Below, in pieces: positions 1 through 11,947 of a stretch of 64,000 nucleotides of DNA (position 1 is the stretch's first letter; each line of letters begins with the position of its first letter). A program made the position numbers and the translations under genes. The notes beneath the pieces were generated by a model, which was not told the origin of the DNA, did no database searches, and was given only the letters and a program-made list of their open reading frames with translations. The stretch is from the NCBI GenBank assembly GCA_000827325.1, contig KN832870.1, positions 1,550,001 to 1,614,000 of the forward strand, written 5' to 3'. The stretch is from Oidiodendron maius Zn (taxonomy: Eukaryota > Ascomycota > Leotiomycetes > Myxotrichaceae).

Positions 1-225
1 TGTCGAGATATTCCTAGCTCTCCACCACAGTCGCGCAGTAGCACAAAAATTCAGCCCACGCGAGAAGTGCCTGGCATCCCAGGTGTCAACGGATTATCTA
101 ATTTCCGCATTCCGAATAGCCTCATCGCGTCTATCCGAGACAAACTGAGGGAAACATCTCCTCGTCTTTGACAACACTGAATAATTGATCATTGCAGCTC
201 TCAACCGTCCAACTAGTTCTGCATA

Positions 226-1575
226 ATGGCACCTCCATCTGGTGAGTTGATTTTTCTGCTTCCCAAATCGCGATATCCTCAATCGAACAGCGAAGTTTCC
301 CTTTGTGTCAGTCTCTGTTGCTCTTCCCATTTGCGCTCAACTTTATGCTCTGAAAGCCTGTATCTTGCTCATCTTGGGCTGTCTTGCTCCCCAACACCGT
401 TGAACCACATTTCAAGAGGCAAATTTGTATCAGGCCGGGGATGAATACTTTCAATCCTGAATGCTTTCCTGAAGGCTTTCAACCATTCCTAAATACATTC
501 ACCACTACAAGTGATTATGCCGTCGGCGGTGGACAGAGCTATCCAGAAAGCCACCTAGTCGGCCGTGTCTCCAATTCGGCACATCCTTGCTATTTCTCTA
601 ATAATTCTCACCATGGGAATGATATGGCGATACTATTCAATGTCCCGCGACTAATGAGAAACCTAGGGGCAGTCCCGCCGTCGCTTCCACCATCCGTTGA
701 AGAAGCCTATCGTCGGAAATGTATCCAACTTAAGCAACGCATGAACGAAGTGGAGGATGCGAATGATGCCTCTCGGCAGCGGATTGTGCGTATGGAACGG
801 TCTATCCAAAAGATGCGGCTTGAGCGTGCTTTTCTACTCGAGCAGCTCTCCAAACGAACAAGTACCAATGTGGAAGATTCCGAGGGCAGTCCCAGTCCCC
901 CACCTACTGTATGTCATTCTCCTGCCATTGCAAAAACTATTGCACAAAGAGAGTACTAACCTGACCTAGCCTAAGGAGAAACCCCTCCGAACCAAGCGAG
1001 GTCACCGCAAGCCTTCGTTTTTGACGAATCTCGCCGATGCTCGATCCGGCACTACGTTCATTCCACAAGGGCCTGTTGCGATTTCCCCAAGTTCCGACGC
1101 TTTCTCCCATTCCAATATGGAATCGACGATTCATGCGTCTGTGCCACCAGTTGCTGCGAAGTCGGCCACCTCTAAGCGTCACCTCGCTGCGAACGGACGC
1201 GCCAATCCAAGCAGCAGAACAGCCAGCCCAAAGCGGGTGAGAAACGCTTTTGAAGTATACTGTAGCGACATGAGGCCGATACTCACGGTCGACAACCGAA
1301 AGGCAATAGCGGATGGATCGTTTGATGTTGAAAAGGCCTTGGCAGTTGGGTGGCAGGATATTGATGAGGATCAACGTGCTGCATTCCAGCGAAGATATGA
1401 AGAATCAAAGAAGCTCGCAGAGCCAGAGAAGGGGTCTGAAGCATCAAAAACTGCCGCAGGCATAGACGGCGAGAGTAAACCTGCAGAAGAAGGAGACGAG
1501 GATGTGGAGATGGCAGACGATGGTGAATCTGCTGCTGGAGATGCCGGTGGGTTTACCGCCGTTAATAGAGGATAA
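226..1575 (+). CDS. HMG-box protein, INO80-complex NHT1/NHP10-like
   Basis: Three exons: 226-241, 667-908 and 970-1575, giving 287 residues. The first exon encodes only MAPPS plus one base; joining it to 667 restores the frame, and that intron (425 nt) has a CTAAT branch 12 nt before its AG. The second intron (61 nt) ends ACTAACCTGACCTAG. Residues about 17-66 form a charged coiled coil (EEAYRRKC...LERAFLLEQL), followed by a conserved basic segment (EKPLRTKRGHRK). Residues about 174-236 are an HMG box (VRNAFEVYCSDMRPIL...WQDIDEDQRAAFQRRYEE). The tail is acidic. This layout is known from the fungal HMG subunit of the INO80 chromatin remodeller (S. pombe Nht1, yeast Nhp10), which acts in the nucleus on nucleosomal DNA. 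The family is clear; assignment to INO80 is inference from the layout. Confidence 0.8.
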
Positions 1576-2044
1576 GATTCCGTGTTTCATTAGAGTTTTT
1601 GGTCGCGCAAGGTAGCTGGCGTTCTGGGCACATCATGGGATGGAGGCAGGTCAAAGTAGCTAACTGGGGGACGCAACGGAAGTATGGCAACGGAGGTATT
1701 GTATACTTATAAGTTTATCTTGACCCATCGCATGGCATTGAAGTATATGACATCTTATATTTGTAGTTCAGGAGCTTCTGGAGGCCTAGACACGGCGATA
1801 TTTCACGGTATCTGCGTTGCGATGTGACCCACACATGCCTCAACTTGCTCCCTAGTAACGTCATCCCTAGCTCTTGGGCGTCCAAATTCCGGCTAGCTAG
1901 AGAACATCTCGAACTACATCAAAATTTGGATGCAAACACTCAATTAGCCAACTCCGATGTCGTTGCCCGCAGAAGTGGAAAATATAGACGTCTAGTCTGA
2001 TATTGCATGTGCTTCGTGCATTACGATCTGCGTAACCACTCGCC
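1576..2044. other. Intergenic, no gene seen
   Basis: Region between two genes transcribed in the same direction. It should hold the 3' UTR of the HMG gene and the promoter of the RMD8-like gene. I see no convincing frame, RNA gene or repeat. Confidence 0.5.
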
Positions 2045-3746
2045 ATGTCTTCCACAAGCCGGCCCAGTGAAACTACACCTCTCATCCAGCCTCCAGCCTC
2101 CACCGAACCGCAGAGGAGGCCAAGTCGAAACGTTACCTTCAATCCTAATCCCTCAATCATATCTGCGAATCCTGCAACCCTCTCTCCTGATGGCGCGACT
2201 GCGTCTCGTTCAGTGCAACAGCCGCCCTCCGATGCCCCCCCACCAAGCAGCCCACAGACAGGCTTGTCGACGCTGAATAGCAAGCTCCGACGACGAAATA
2301 GCTACGGCTCTCCTTACCTCCCCATAACTTCGAGTGTACCAGCTACCAAGATTGGCCCTCAAAGAACAAGCAAGAATGCGCAGAAGCTCAAGCTGCTTCC
2401 CAACCCAGAGGTTGGCGATGAAGGCTCAGACGAGGAGAGCGGGAGGGACGTCTACTCGCAGTATACGCGCATCAAGGATCCCACTGCACGCCGTGATGCT
2501 GCGCGGCTAGGCAAAGCGGATCGCGATCGATTACCTCGAGTAACCGCATATTGCACTTCAAATAAATACCAAATGGATCACCTAATGCGCTTCTTAAAGG
2601 GGCGCGGGAAGACAAGGGGAGCAAATCCGAAGCTCTTCGACGAATGTATATACACCCCCTACCATTATGGGCCCCCGACCTCAAATAGAGTATCAGAGGT
2701 TCGATCGGCGCCTGTACACCTACGGGAGAGGAGACATTCGGATAGCGCCATTGAGGTGGAAGACAACACGAAGCAGCGACGAGAGGATCTCATAGACCTG
2801 CATTCTGATAACGGTGACACAAGCCTCGCTATTGGAGATCGTATGGACTCGAGTCGCATGTATTCTGATATAGACGAGCTGGATGGACGTCATAACCATG
2901 AGACGAATCCAGATTTCGATACGCGAGTGCACACACCAGAAATCTTTATATTTGACTATGGTGTTGTAGTCATCTGGGGCATGTCTGTGCAACATGAGCA
3001 ACGATTTCTGAAAGAGGTTGCTAAATTCGAGAGCGAGAAGCTGGCCCCTGACGACATGGAGACGGAATGTTTCAATTTCTACTATACCAAAGAATACCAG
3101 GCGCGGATATACAATGATTTCATCACCTTGAGGGAGAAGACGAATTATATGTCGAAGTTGGCCATCTCCCATGCATTGGCCCAGAGCGTGAAAGTATGAA
3201 CCCCTTTACCCACTCTTTTAATGCCAATTCTGACCAGCGGTAAAGACATCCCTCTTCGAAGGCTTGGTCGCGAATACCATAGAGCGTTGCCAGGAGGTGC
3301 CGGATCAGCTCGCGAATACTGGAAAGATCCACCTCAGCCGTCAGGAAACCAACATGCAAGTCGGCGAGCTATTCATCCTGCGCATAAGCATCCATCTCAA
3401 CGGCTCGGTACTCGATACACCTGAGTTATTCTGGGTTGAGCCTCAGCTCGAACCTGTGTACCAGGCTGTCAGGAGCTACCTGGAGATAGAGCAGAGAGTG
3501 GGTGTGTTAACGCAGCGCCTCGATGTCATCAAAGACTTTTTATCCGCTCTGCAGCAGCACTTGAGCCATGGACATGGAGAAAAATTAGAGTGGATCGGTA
3601 CGTGCAAATTCCAGTCCTTTCACTTCATCATAGCGTGGAATACCTAATCCTTTGCTAATATCTACATAGTGATCGTACTTATCGCGGCAGAGATCGTTGT
3701 CGCGGCTATCAACATCGTCGTGGATCTGTACGCTGGTGTAGACTAA
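2045..3746 (+). CDS. RMD8-like DUF155 protein
   Basis: Three exons: 2045-3193, 3246-3597 and 3670-3746, 525 residues. Both introns (52 and 72 nt) are GT-AG, and the joins keep the frame (AQSVK/TSLFEGLV and LEWI/VIVLIAAE). The N-terminal 150 residues are Ser/Pro-rich and low complexity. The DUF155 domain starts near VTAYCTSNKYQMDHLMRFL and continues through the PEIFIFDYGVVVIWG and FNFYYTKEYQARIYNDF blocks. The last 25 residues are a hydrophobic segment with acidic residues (VIVLIAAEIVVAAINIVVDLY), probably a tail anchor. Yeast Rmd8 and Rmd1 and human RMND1 carry the same domain; Rmd8 is linked to meiosis and sporulation, but its molecular function is not established. Confidence 0.88.
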
Positions 3747-4291
3747 GGGGAAAACATTAACTTGACATGCACGGCGTTCGGTCACTGAAAGTATCAAAAT
3801 GCATATTGCCCTGCTACTAGACGCAAGACAGGCTCATCATCGGGACAGGAGTGCTTTGTTGTCTTGAGTTGATGTTTTCTCGGGATAGGCAATACCCTCA
3901 TAGCTTTCCATAATCAGGTTGTTCATTTATGTCACTTGCGTACATACTAAATTTACCAAAGCCAATGTCGTCGAGCGATAACTTGGTAAATAAAAAGGTT
4001 TGACGTGATGCTAATTCACCGCAAGGCTACGTGAATTTGTTGGTGGGGTTGCTCAGCCTTGCAGATGTCAAAATCCCTGAAAGGGGCAACTTCAAGACGA
4101 TCTGGTGCCTTGAGCGAGATTTTGAAATATTTTAATTCGTTTAATGCGCCTGAAATTCTAGGACAGTGCCTCAGTCTAGCATATTGGTGTATAATTATAC
4201 CCAATCCTCATATATATCCCAAAAACACCTCTAACTACCACCCAACAAAAGTTCCCAAGAGTCCACCGTCCTAGATCCTAAAATCCCGTCT
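3747..4291. other. Intergenic between convergent genes
   Basis: Lies between the 3' ends of two converging genes and should contain both 3' UTRs. It is fairly AT-rich (for example around 4120-4220). No gene, RNA or repeat was recognised. Confidence 0.5.
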
Positions 4292-5317
4292 CTACTTCTC
4301 CTCCCTCCACAACCACCTCTCAAGCTTCCCTCTCTCCACCCTCTTAGGCACATCCTCCACCCTCGACATCCATTCCCTCGTCTTCCCCCAACTCGCAAAC
4401 CTCTCCGGCCTCTCCACATACAAACCCACCTCACTAGCCGCCGTGCTCATTGGCCCTTCACTCGCCCTCTTCAGCGCGCAGTACTCCTCCGCAAAGGCAC
4501 TCGCACGCGCCGCGTCACTGTGCATAGCGCACACTTGGAAGAGATCATAATACACATTCGGCACTCGATCGTCTATCACATCCTCTTCTCTATACAATTC
4601 AAGAAGCCTCCTCGCGTCAGCCAGGACTCGCATGGGTGATGATCGACAGGCGTCATAATCCCCGATAGCATCATTCAGGTTTTGCGCATGTTGGATGCGC
4701 GAATCGCTCGCTGCTCGCTCGGTAAGGGGCTTAGAGCATAGGTCACACGTGCAGGTGAAGCCGAAGAAGGATTGCAGTTCCTGTTGGCGCTGACCGTATG
4801 TCCCGCCTTGGAGATATGAGAGCGTGAGTTCATGGCCCGCGGCAATGGGCCGGATTGCGTACACAGTTTTCTGCTTGAGGGATGCGTTCCACGTGTGCTT
4901 CGCGTTTGGTCTGCAGCTGTGGTTGATCCGGGAGACGTTGGCGAAGACGCCGCCGACGTTGGAGCCGGGGCCGAGGGGGTATCCATTTGAGCGGACGATG
5001 TTGCTGAGGGGGTTCTTGCCGGGGTAGTTGTTATGTAGAGATAGATACGCTCGCTGTGAGTCCTTGGGAAGGGCTTTCAGGGCTTGGGCGAGGTCCTTCT
5101 CGGTGGTCTCGACGGACTTAATCACGTCGGTGGTGATTAGGGGTGAGTCGCTTAGGATGAGAGTGCCCGGGGAGATGTCTCTGGTAGCGACGAGACCTTT
5201 TCCTTTGCCCGGAATGGGTTCTAATTTCCATAGTATGTCCTCTGAGTTGGAGGCCGCGGTACTGTTGGGTGAGGTCTTGGCCGGGGAGCTGGAGAGAGAG
5301 GTGGTTCCGGGCGCCAT
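4292..5317 (-). CDS. SET-domain protein (putative lysine methyltransferase)
   Basis: Single exon of 341 residues. The split SET domain starts near residue 31 (WKLEPIPGKGKGLVATRDI), has the NHSCRPN motif at 132-138 and the ELTLSY motif at 163-168, and ends in a post-SET cysteine cluster, CTCDLC, at 189-194. NHSCRPN and the following ELTLSY build the cofactor and substrate-lysine pocket in SET enzymes, so catalytic activity is likely. There is no MYND finger in the insert, which separates it from classical SMYD proteins. Residues after 200 are helical and TPR-like, as is common in this fungal family. The substrate cannot be told from sequence; proteins of this type methylate histone or non-histone targets. 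Confidence 0.88.
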   Translation of the reverse strand: MAPGTTSLSSSPAKTSPNSTAASNSEDILWKLEPIPGKGKGLVATRDISPGTLILSDSPLITTDVIKSVETTEKDLAQALKALPKDSQRAYLSLHNNYPGKNPLSNIVRSNGYPLGPGSNVGGVFANVSRINHSCRPNAKHTWNASLKQKTVYAIRPIAAGHELTLSYLQGGTYGQRQQELQSFFGFTCTCDLCSKPLTERAASDSRIQHAQNLNDAIGDYDACRSSPMRVLADARRLLELYREEDVIDDRVPNVYYDLFQVCAMHSDAARASAFAEEYCALKRASEGPMSTAASEVGLYVERPERFASWGKTREWMSRVEDVPKRVERGKLERWLWREEK

Positions 5318-8000
5318 TTGCCCTGGAGGTTTAGATCTGAGAACAGTCTAAGAAACGAGGATTGTGAGAAATAGGCAAATAGCCAATTAGTACATTTGGC
5401 CTCAATCCTTCTATATTACATAGAGACTTGACAGAACAGCAGAGATCCACAGTGCGAATTATTTCAGACATCTTACCACTTCAGGTAAAATAGTCGAGAG
5501 AGGGTGATATCATAGGCTCCACCTCAAGGGATTCTCTGGGACCAAGGTTAGAATCTCAACTAGAAAAGCAGGAAAGCTCACATAGACATTAAAATTACAA
5601 AACTAGTTGTAACATAGATATATCTCCAACCTGGGGTTGATGTATGGGGATCAAAAGCGACCGAGAGACCAGCCCTGCAAAGTCCCGTCATAAATATCAT
5701 GAACATTCCAGAAGTAAAATTGGAGCTTGAGCAGGCTTCAACTGGTGGATTGCCATGGTATATGCAACCAAAGGATTGTTACAGATCATTCAACTAAGCA
5801 TCCGGTGTCACCTACCTGTAATACCAACCACGTCGGAGCGTAAAGATATCTGGGCAAACAGTCAAATATCCTGTACCTCCACGAAGATCGACAGTTAAGA
5901 AAATAAAACCAAGACATTATACTACTTGTCTATACATTATACCTAAGAGACCGGCCTTTAGGCGCAATTTAACCTGCAAGTGACGAGCTGAGCACGATGG
6001 TAGGGGCATTGTGGCCAGATGTCCAGTGTTCAGAGTTAGTGTGCAACGTTCTATTCGTAAATGTCTCTATAGCACCCAGAAGGTCCCTATATTCCTCCTC
6101 GATAACATCACCCAACAACATGTTGTCTCAAGGCCATGAGATCAGAGGTGATCTTGGGATGTCACGTGGAAGAATTGAAAAATGGAAAATGGTTTGATGC
6201 GTCCGGAAATTCTCCAGGACAATGCCCATTTTTTTAAGACGTGCAACAAAGCGTGAGATAGAAATGCCGGGTTACCGCAAGTGGTAAGGAAGGCGGGATT
6301 ATTCTGGTTCAGTGATCCGGTGGCGGCTTTAGTTGCGAGATCCCGCTCTGCAAACTTTTAATGCCGAGCCGTACGGCTTCGGACATGTGGCGAAGAGATA
6401 ATGGGACGCAGCAGGGAAATGGAGAGAAGGACGGGTGGTGTAAAGTGAAATACTGCTCTGTTTGTTCGAATAAAATAGAAATCAAGAGTAAGACTAGGTA
6501 ACAGCAAAGATGGCGAAGACCGAGTGCAGAGTTAAGAGACTGGCTAGTGTGCATTAGATACAACAGAAGCCCTTATCAAGCATGATATCTTATTATAATT
6601 TGAATTCCAGAACCGTAAAGAATTCCAGAATACATGCATGAAGGTATCAGTGGTATTCGGATCGCCTGGTTGGCTGGCTAAATGCACCGGAGATGTGGGA
6701 GCCGCTGCGGATTGTAGGTCGACATCACCCAAATGGGATCAACCATGACAAACGGGAGGGCTGAGCTGCACAGTTTCGGCACCAGCAACCAGCAATGATC
6801 TCTACCCCTCAGAATCCCCGAAACGACAGAAACGACGTGTTAACAAAGTTTTACCAGTGCAAGCGGAGCAGTCGTGGATACGCGACTCTCGAGACGGCCA
6901 AGACATCGCGTCTTAGACATGCATGCGGCTCTATCGACGCGTCTGCCTGCAGAATGCAAATGCGATCGAAAAGCCTACGAAGCCGCACCTCGCCGTGTGC
7001 GAGGCTAGATGTTGTCAGATTAGATCAAGTTCGCTCCTTCATCTGATCGCGCTGCCCGAGTAGAAACCACTGCGCGGGGCAAGGCTTCGGCCTCGAACAG
7101 GAGCGTGACGCTGCATGCGATCTCGGGGAAGCTCTTTGCTATCATCATCCAACGAATGCGGAGCTAATAAGAAGATGTGGATCGACTTAGGAAATGTGAG
7201 AATGGATATCGAGATTAAGCAGCAGCCGCGCAACGCAGCGGAGCGGCAAGACTGGAGCGAGGATCCATCGCCATATTGGGACGGGAAAGTTGGCAATGAC
7301 GGAACAGAGGGCACGTCAGCCCGTATGAGCGACGCCCTCGCGCAAGGGGAATCTCATCATGCCATCACTAGATAGGCGGATAGGGAGAAGCGGACGAAGG
7401 GATGGAATCGCGTCCTTTTCGCAGGTCTTCTCTGGTTTGGGGAGGGGGGCTCGATATAAAATTTACGGGCAACCCATCTATCTGCCTGGCAGAAACCACC
7501 GGGAGCTCCACCATTTCAGCCTCGAAGCGAGGATCGTCTGCCGCGGAGCAAAAATGTATATTAACGAGCGTTTCGCTCCCCGAGGAAAATGCAAAATGGA
7601 AGACCCGGGGCGGGAAAGATGCGCTCCTTACTTAATCTCTGACTAATTAATCCGTCATTCACCGCCCACGGCCACACTAATCCCTTCTGGGCGACATCAA
7701 CACCCCACCACCCAGCAGCGACTCGAGCATCATCATCGCCCGTCAGCCCCTCCCAGCGTGCGATCACCCTCGCGGTCCTCAGCGCCCCTCGTGTGCGTGC
7801 TGCATTGCTGCCCCCGTCCGGGCTGGGGGAACCGTCCTCTGCACCCGACGCCGCCTGCTGCACCGCCTAGGTCGCGTTCTACGGGCGGCCCTTCCCAGCA
7901 TCGGTGCATTAGCCCTGCATAACACCGTGTCCACCGCCTTCACCTTCCCCCCCCCCGAACGGCTTAACGACCCCTCGCGAAAAAAATAAGAGGCTTGAGG
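5318..8000. other. Long intergenic region upstream of BUR6
   Basis: About 2.7 kb between two divergently transcribed genes. The part at 5,340-6,000 is AT-rich and shows no coding pattern. The part at 6,800-7,900 is GC-richer with short overlapping frames on both strands, none with a recognisable domain or a convincing intron. It probably contains promoters and 5' leaders; a non-coding transcript is possible but not demonstrable from sequence. Confidence 0.4.
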
Positions 8001-8957
8001 ATGGACAGTACTTATGCCCCTCAATCCCCCGATCTCTCGTCCTTCCTCTCGCCCAAACCAGCACCAGCACCACCACCCCCATCGTCTCAAGATCAATCCT
8101 ACCGTCCACAGCAGACGCGCGAGGATTCATTCCGGCGACCATCATCGCCAGCAGCCGCCCCATTCCAGCCCTCCTCCTACGCCCCACGATCTCCCACGCT
8201 GCCCTTCACCCAACACCCCGCTCAGTCTCAGGGTCAGCCTCACGACCATCACCCGGACGAGCAACACCGATCATACTCCCTCGGCGAGCGCGGCTTCTCC
8301 AATTCTTCAACGCAGTATATGCCCCCCATACCCGCGCTCCCCCCCGTTTACGCGCCGTCATACTCCAGCGCGCCTACCAGCGCCCCCTACTACGCACATC
8401 CTATAAAGGCGGAAGCTCCCCTCTCTTACCACCCCTACGACAACCATCCCTACGACCCCACGACCGCCAGCAGCATGTCTCGTGCCCCCCGCGGCTCGCG
8501 CGTCAAGGATGAGCAACTCCCCCCCTCCAGCCTCCACGTCTCCGCGCCCCCGGCCACCGGCAAGGCCCCCCCACCCAGCGTGGACATCCGCACGAAGTTC
8601 CCCGTCGCGCGCATCAAGCGCATCATGCAGGCCGATGAGGAGGTCGGGAAGGTGGCGCAGGTGACGCCGGTCGCGGTCAACAAGGCGCTGGAGCTGTTCA
8701 TGACGGCGCTGGTACTCGGCGCGGCCGAGAAGGCGCGCGAGAAGGGCGGGAAGCGGATCACGGCCGTCCACCTGAAGAGCGTGGTGGAGGCCGACGAGCA
8801 GTTTGATTTCCTGACGGAGATTGTAGGCCGAGTACAGGAGTCGGCAGAGGGGGAGAAGAAGCGGAAGGGCGCAGGCAAGGATAGTGATAGTGATGATGAT
8901 AGTGGTGAGAGGAAGGTCAAGAAGGGAAAGGGGAGGAGGAAGAAGGGCGATGAATAA
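8001..8957 (+). CDS. bur6: NC2-alpha / DRAP1-type histone-fold transcription repressor
   Basis: Single exon, 318 residues from the ATG at 8001. The first ~195 residues are Pro/Ser/Tyr-rich and disordered. Residues about 199-280 form an H2A-like histone fold (KFPVARIKRIMQADEEVGK, then VTPVAVNKALELF and KRITAVHLKSVVEADEQFDFL) that matches the Bur6/DRAP1 pattern, including the closing QFDFL block. NC2-alpha pairs with NC2-beta, binds the TBP-DNA complex and blocks or redistributes TFIIA/TFIIB. The C-terminus is acidic (DSDSDDDSGE) and then lysine-rich. The long N-terminal extension is much larger than in yeast Bur6. A Dpb3/CHRAC-type subunit is the main alternative, but the histone-fold motifs fit NC2-alpha better. 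Confidence 0.85.
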   Translation: MDSTYAPQSPDLSSFLSPKPAPAPPPPSSQDQSYRPQQTREDSFRRPSSPAAAPFQPSSYAPRSPTLPFTQHPAQSQGQPHDHHPDEQHRSYSLGERGFSNSSTQYMPPIPALPPVYAPSYSSAPTSAPYYAHPIKAEAPLSYHPYDNHPYDPTTASSMSRAPRGSRVKDEQLPPSSLHVSAPPATGKAPPPSVDIRTKFPVARIKRIMQADEEVGKVAQVTPVAVNKALELFMTALVLGAAEKAREKGGKRITAVHLKSVVEADEQFDFLTEIVGRVQESAEGEKKRKGAGKDSDSDDDSGERKVKKGKGRRKKGDE

Positions 8958-10389
8958 ATGTGCTTTGGGCTTATACGTTTTACGTTTCAGGAAGGACAGG
9001 TTCTACTTGCTATACTTAATGAGGGATGCGGTGGCTCTGGAGGGTGGCGGGCGGGGGGATTAGGTTAGATGGCGTTAAATGGCTTGCATGCACATGGCAA
9101 GTGCTGGCATCTCCGAATAGCGGATTCAATGGAACTAGACTCCGCGCAGAGACTGTTGCTCTTCTCTTTTTGTGTCTCAACCATCCTCCTATTCACTCTG
9201 TGATACTCTATGTGCATATAAAAGAATGTAAGCTCCCTTTTACAGACTGACAACACTTGTGAGTTGTCGTTATAGCAAAGCGCAGCAAACCCACTACCAC
9301 AGGGGTTAATTTATTCCTACGTCAACTAAGAGAGGAGCGATGCTGTGACCTGCGTTACTCATATCTATATATCTCAAGGTCGGAGAGCAACTCAGCGAAG
9401 TTGCGTGCCTTCAACTCGAACACGACTGCCGCGAACAAGTGGACGACGCAGATCGAGCCGCCGCAGACGTTATGTTCATGAAGCTAGAAAGGCCAGGAGC
9501 TAAACCGGCCGTAATTTTTCCCTTGTTTTAAAAAATGGCCCAAGGTGTTGGGCACGGGTATATGTGCAAGCTGCGAAAAGCAACTAGAGCAGTACTGCTG
9601 GCGAGATGAATCCGCAGCATGGGGCAGTTACTATCGAAATGCGCGTGCGATTTTACTAGTATTGAAAGCGTCTGCCCTTTGTTGTAACGATCTGCCAGGA
9701 CCAGGTCGACCACCAGAATTCAGAACTGGCGGCGTTCGAATCTCGTCGCTGACAGATGCCAGTCTTGGGATAATCGGCAACGACTGTCGGAAACTCTGTT
9801 AGTTGATAAGACTACTTCAGGAGAACATATGTAAGAATTGCTTTTGACTGGAAAGTAAACAACGGCACTCCATTGCCGACCAGCATAGAACTGGCTACTC
9901 ACCAGACACTACCGCAGGATTGAATCCACAACCACAGGAGAAGTTCGGAAAGAGTGTTTTGCATTGAGTTCATCAACCACAATTGGGGAGTCGGCATCCT
10001 TAATTCTGATCCTGGATGAAAATGTATAGATCGATATAAACTGTAAGTCAACTCACAGGCTGCTGCCACTTATTGCACATATGACGGCACGTTTTGGTCC
10101 AAAAATCAGCTCGCTTTCGTAGGATCTCAAGAAAGGTCAGCGTTGGGAGATCAGAGATCGGTTTCTTAGACTACAGACCAGGCAAGAATAATAGGGCGCT
10201 CACGGCCATGGCCACTACCGGGAGCGGCACTTGCGCCAGATAGTTTGGGACTTGCTGTTGAGTAGCCACCTTGATGTAATATTAGCGATGGTGATGTTGC
10301 GGAGGTGCTGGATCTTGACTTTAGGGGGTCACGGTTGGTGATGTATATCCTGAAGTCTTTTCCTGCCCGCCGAAGATCACCGAACGACA
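8958..10389. other. Intergenic, no gene supported
   Basis: About 1.4 kb holding the 3' UTRs of BUR6 and of the converging Sel1-like gene. Short frames occur around 9,545-9,900 but show no domain, no matching splice sites and no cross-frame bias. A tRNA-like TTCGAAT loop near 9,735 is not flanked by a pairing stem. Confidence 0.4.
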
Positions 10390-11603
10390 TCATGCTCCCA
10401 GCCTTTCCCATTTGTCTTCCATTTCCAATGCCTGCTGCCTCACATCTTCCAATTTCTTTGCCTTATTCAACCACTGCAATCCCTCGTCCAGTTCCCCGCA
10501 TTCTCTGCAGATTTGCGCCATACTCAACATGCTCGGACCATACTCGCCAGCCGCCGCAAGATGGAACCATTCGCGCGCCATTCCATGATTTGGGGAAGAA
10601 TTGCTGGCTGACGATTCTTTCGCCTTCAATAGTTCCACTGAGCCAAGCTTGTGTGCTGCCTCGACAATACCAGAGGAAGCAGCTTTCATTAAGTAGACCG
10701 CTTGGTTTAAAGAGCTTTCTTCTTGCAGCTCCGATAGGTAGTAATAGGCAGACGGGTCATCTAATTCAAAAGCGGCCTTGCGAAATATTGTTTCGGCCTC
10801 CTTCGCATTCTGTTCCATAAGAAGTTGTCCCTCGCAAACAAGAGCTTCTCCAGCACCTTCAAAACCCAACCCCGCGGGTCCACGAGTCGCCTTGCGAAAC
10901 AACTCTAATGCCTCTCCGTCCCTTCCTTGGTTTGCCAGGATCCTGCCAAGTAGCGTCATAGCTGTTGGATTATTCTCTTTAGCCATGATTTGAAGTCTTT
11001 TCAGGGGCTGCTCATAATCTTTGAAGCTGCCACTGCGAATGCCGGATACTATGAGACGAAAAGTAGCCTCCTGATTACCGAGTTTAGAAGCAGATAGCAT
11101 GACTCGTCTCGCCAAGTGCCTTTGGGCAACGTGAGGGCATCTATTAAGCACCATGGATAGAAGGACCAGAGTTGGTGGTTTGATATCGAATTCTAAAACT
11201 TGTCAGTCTGAATGGAAATTTGAGTGGGATATTGCTGACCCATGCATAGCTGTTCTTCCCACACTTTATCCCTCTGCTTCTCAAGTTCTTGATACCGCCG
11301 GAGTAAGTCTAAAGCTTTTTCGGGGCTTATATTTATTACCCCAGACTTCCTAGCCGCTTCAAGTATGACGATCGGTGGAAGGGCCTCTTCAGATTTATAT
11401 AAATGGCTCCTAAATACTGACGCTTCCGAATTCGATGGTTCAGGAATTTCTTTAATACGCCTTACTTTCAATTCGCGCAATTCCCGCTGGCGTTCCCCAC
11501 GTGCTACTACCAGCTTTCGCATTCCTGATGTGCCAAATAATCTCCGACCATTTCTGGTGATCAGTAAGGGCGGTCGTAAGTTCAGCATCATTACAGTAGC
11601 CAA
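10390..11603 (-). CDS. Mitochondrial Sel1/TPR-like repeat protein
   Basis: Two exons, 11603-11240 and 11192-10390, 388 residues. The 47-nt intron has a weak GTCAGC donor but a good ACTGAC branch and TTTTAG acceptor, and the join keeps the frame (EEQLCM/EFDIKPPTLVLL). The N-terminus (NLRPPLLITRNGRRLFG) is basic, hydrophobic and free of acidic residues, suggesting mitochondrial import. From about residue 190 there are helical repeats of Sel1 type (AMTLLGRILANQGRDGEALELFRKA, ETIFRKAAFELDDPSAYYYLSEL, AREWFHLAAAGEYGPSMLSMAQI). Sel1 repeats usually scaffold protein assemblies. I recognise the family type but no specific named orthologue. Confidence 0.72.
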
Positions 11604-11947
11604 AACGCCAGAAGATGACTTGGAGGATGCTGAGATCGAGCTGCCTTAACTTGCACGCGCGGGTACCGTTACTGCTATCAACAATCGAAATGTCATAAGG
11701 ACGCAGGGAGGGTCAATGTCACCGAAGCTTACGTATCAACGCAAAAGAAAGATATGAAATTGACAATAGATTGTGAAACTTGCTAGCTAAGAGGTGTTTA
11801 TCAAGGGACCTTATGATGTCCAAGGCGGTGTAAAACACCCAAGCAGCACGATTCATACTGCCAACCGAAGTTATCCCGACACAAGCAAAATTTCGTTCTT
11901 TTACTCCCACAATCTCAGACCAGATTAACCGCTCCATAGCATATCTA
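11604..11947. other. Bidirectional promoter region
   Basis: 344 bp between the divergent Sel1-like gene and the UTP16-like gene. It should hold both promoters. No element could be assigned with confidence. Confidence 0.45.

Noticed and set aside
7359-7646. Small frame upstream of BUR6 as a gene
   Set aside because: Arg/Gly-rich composition without domain, splice signals or conserved context; likely a chance frame in GC-rich leader DNA.
9720-9760. tRNA-like TTCGAAT loop
   Set aside because: The five bases on each side do not pair, and no acceptor, D or anticodon arm is present.
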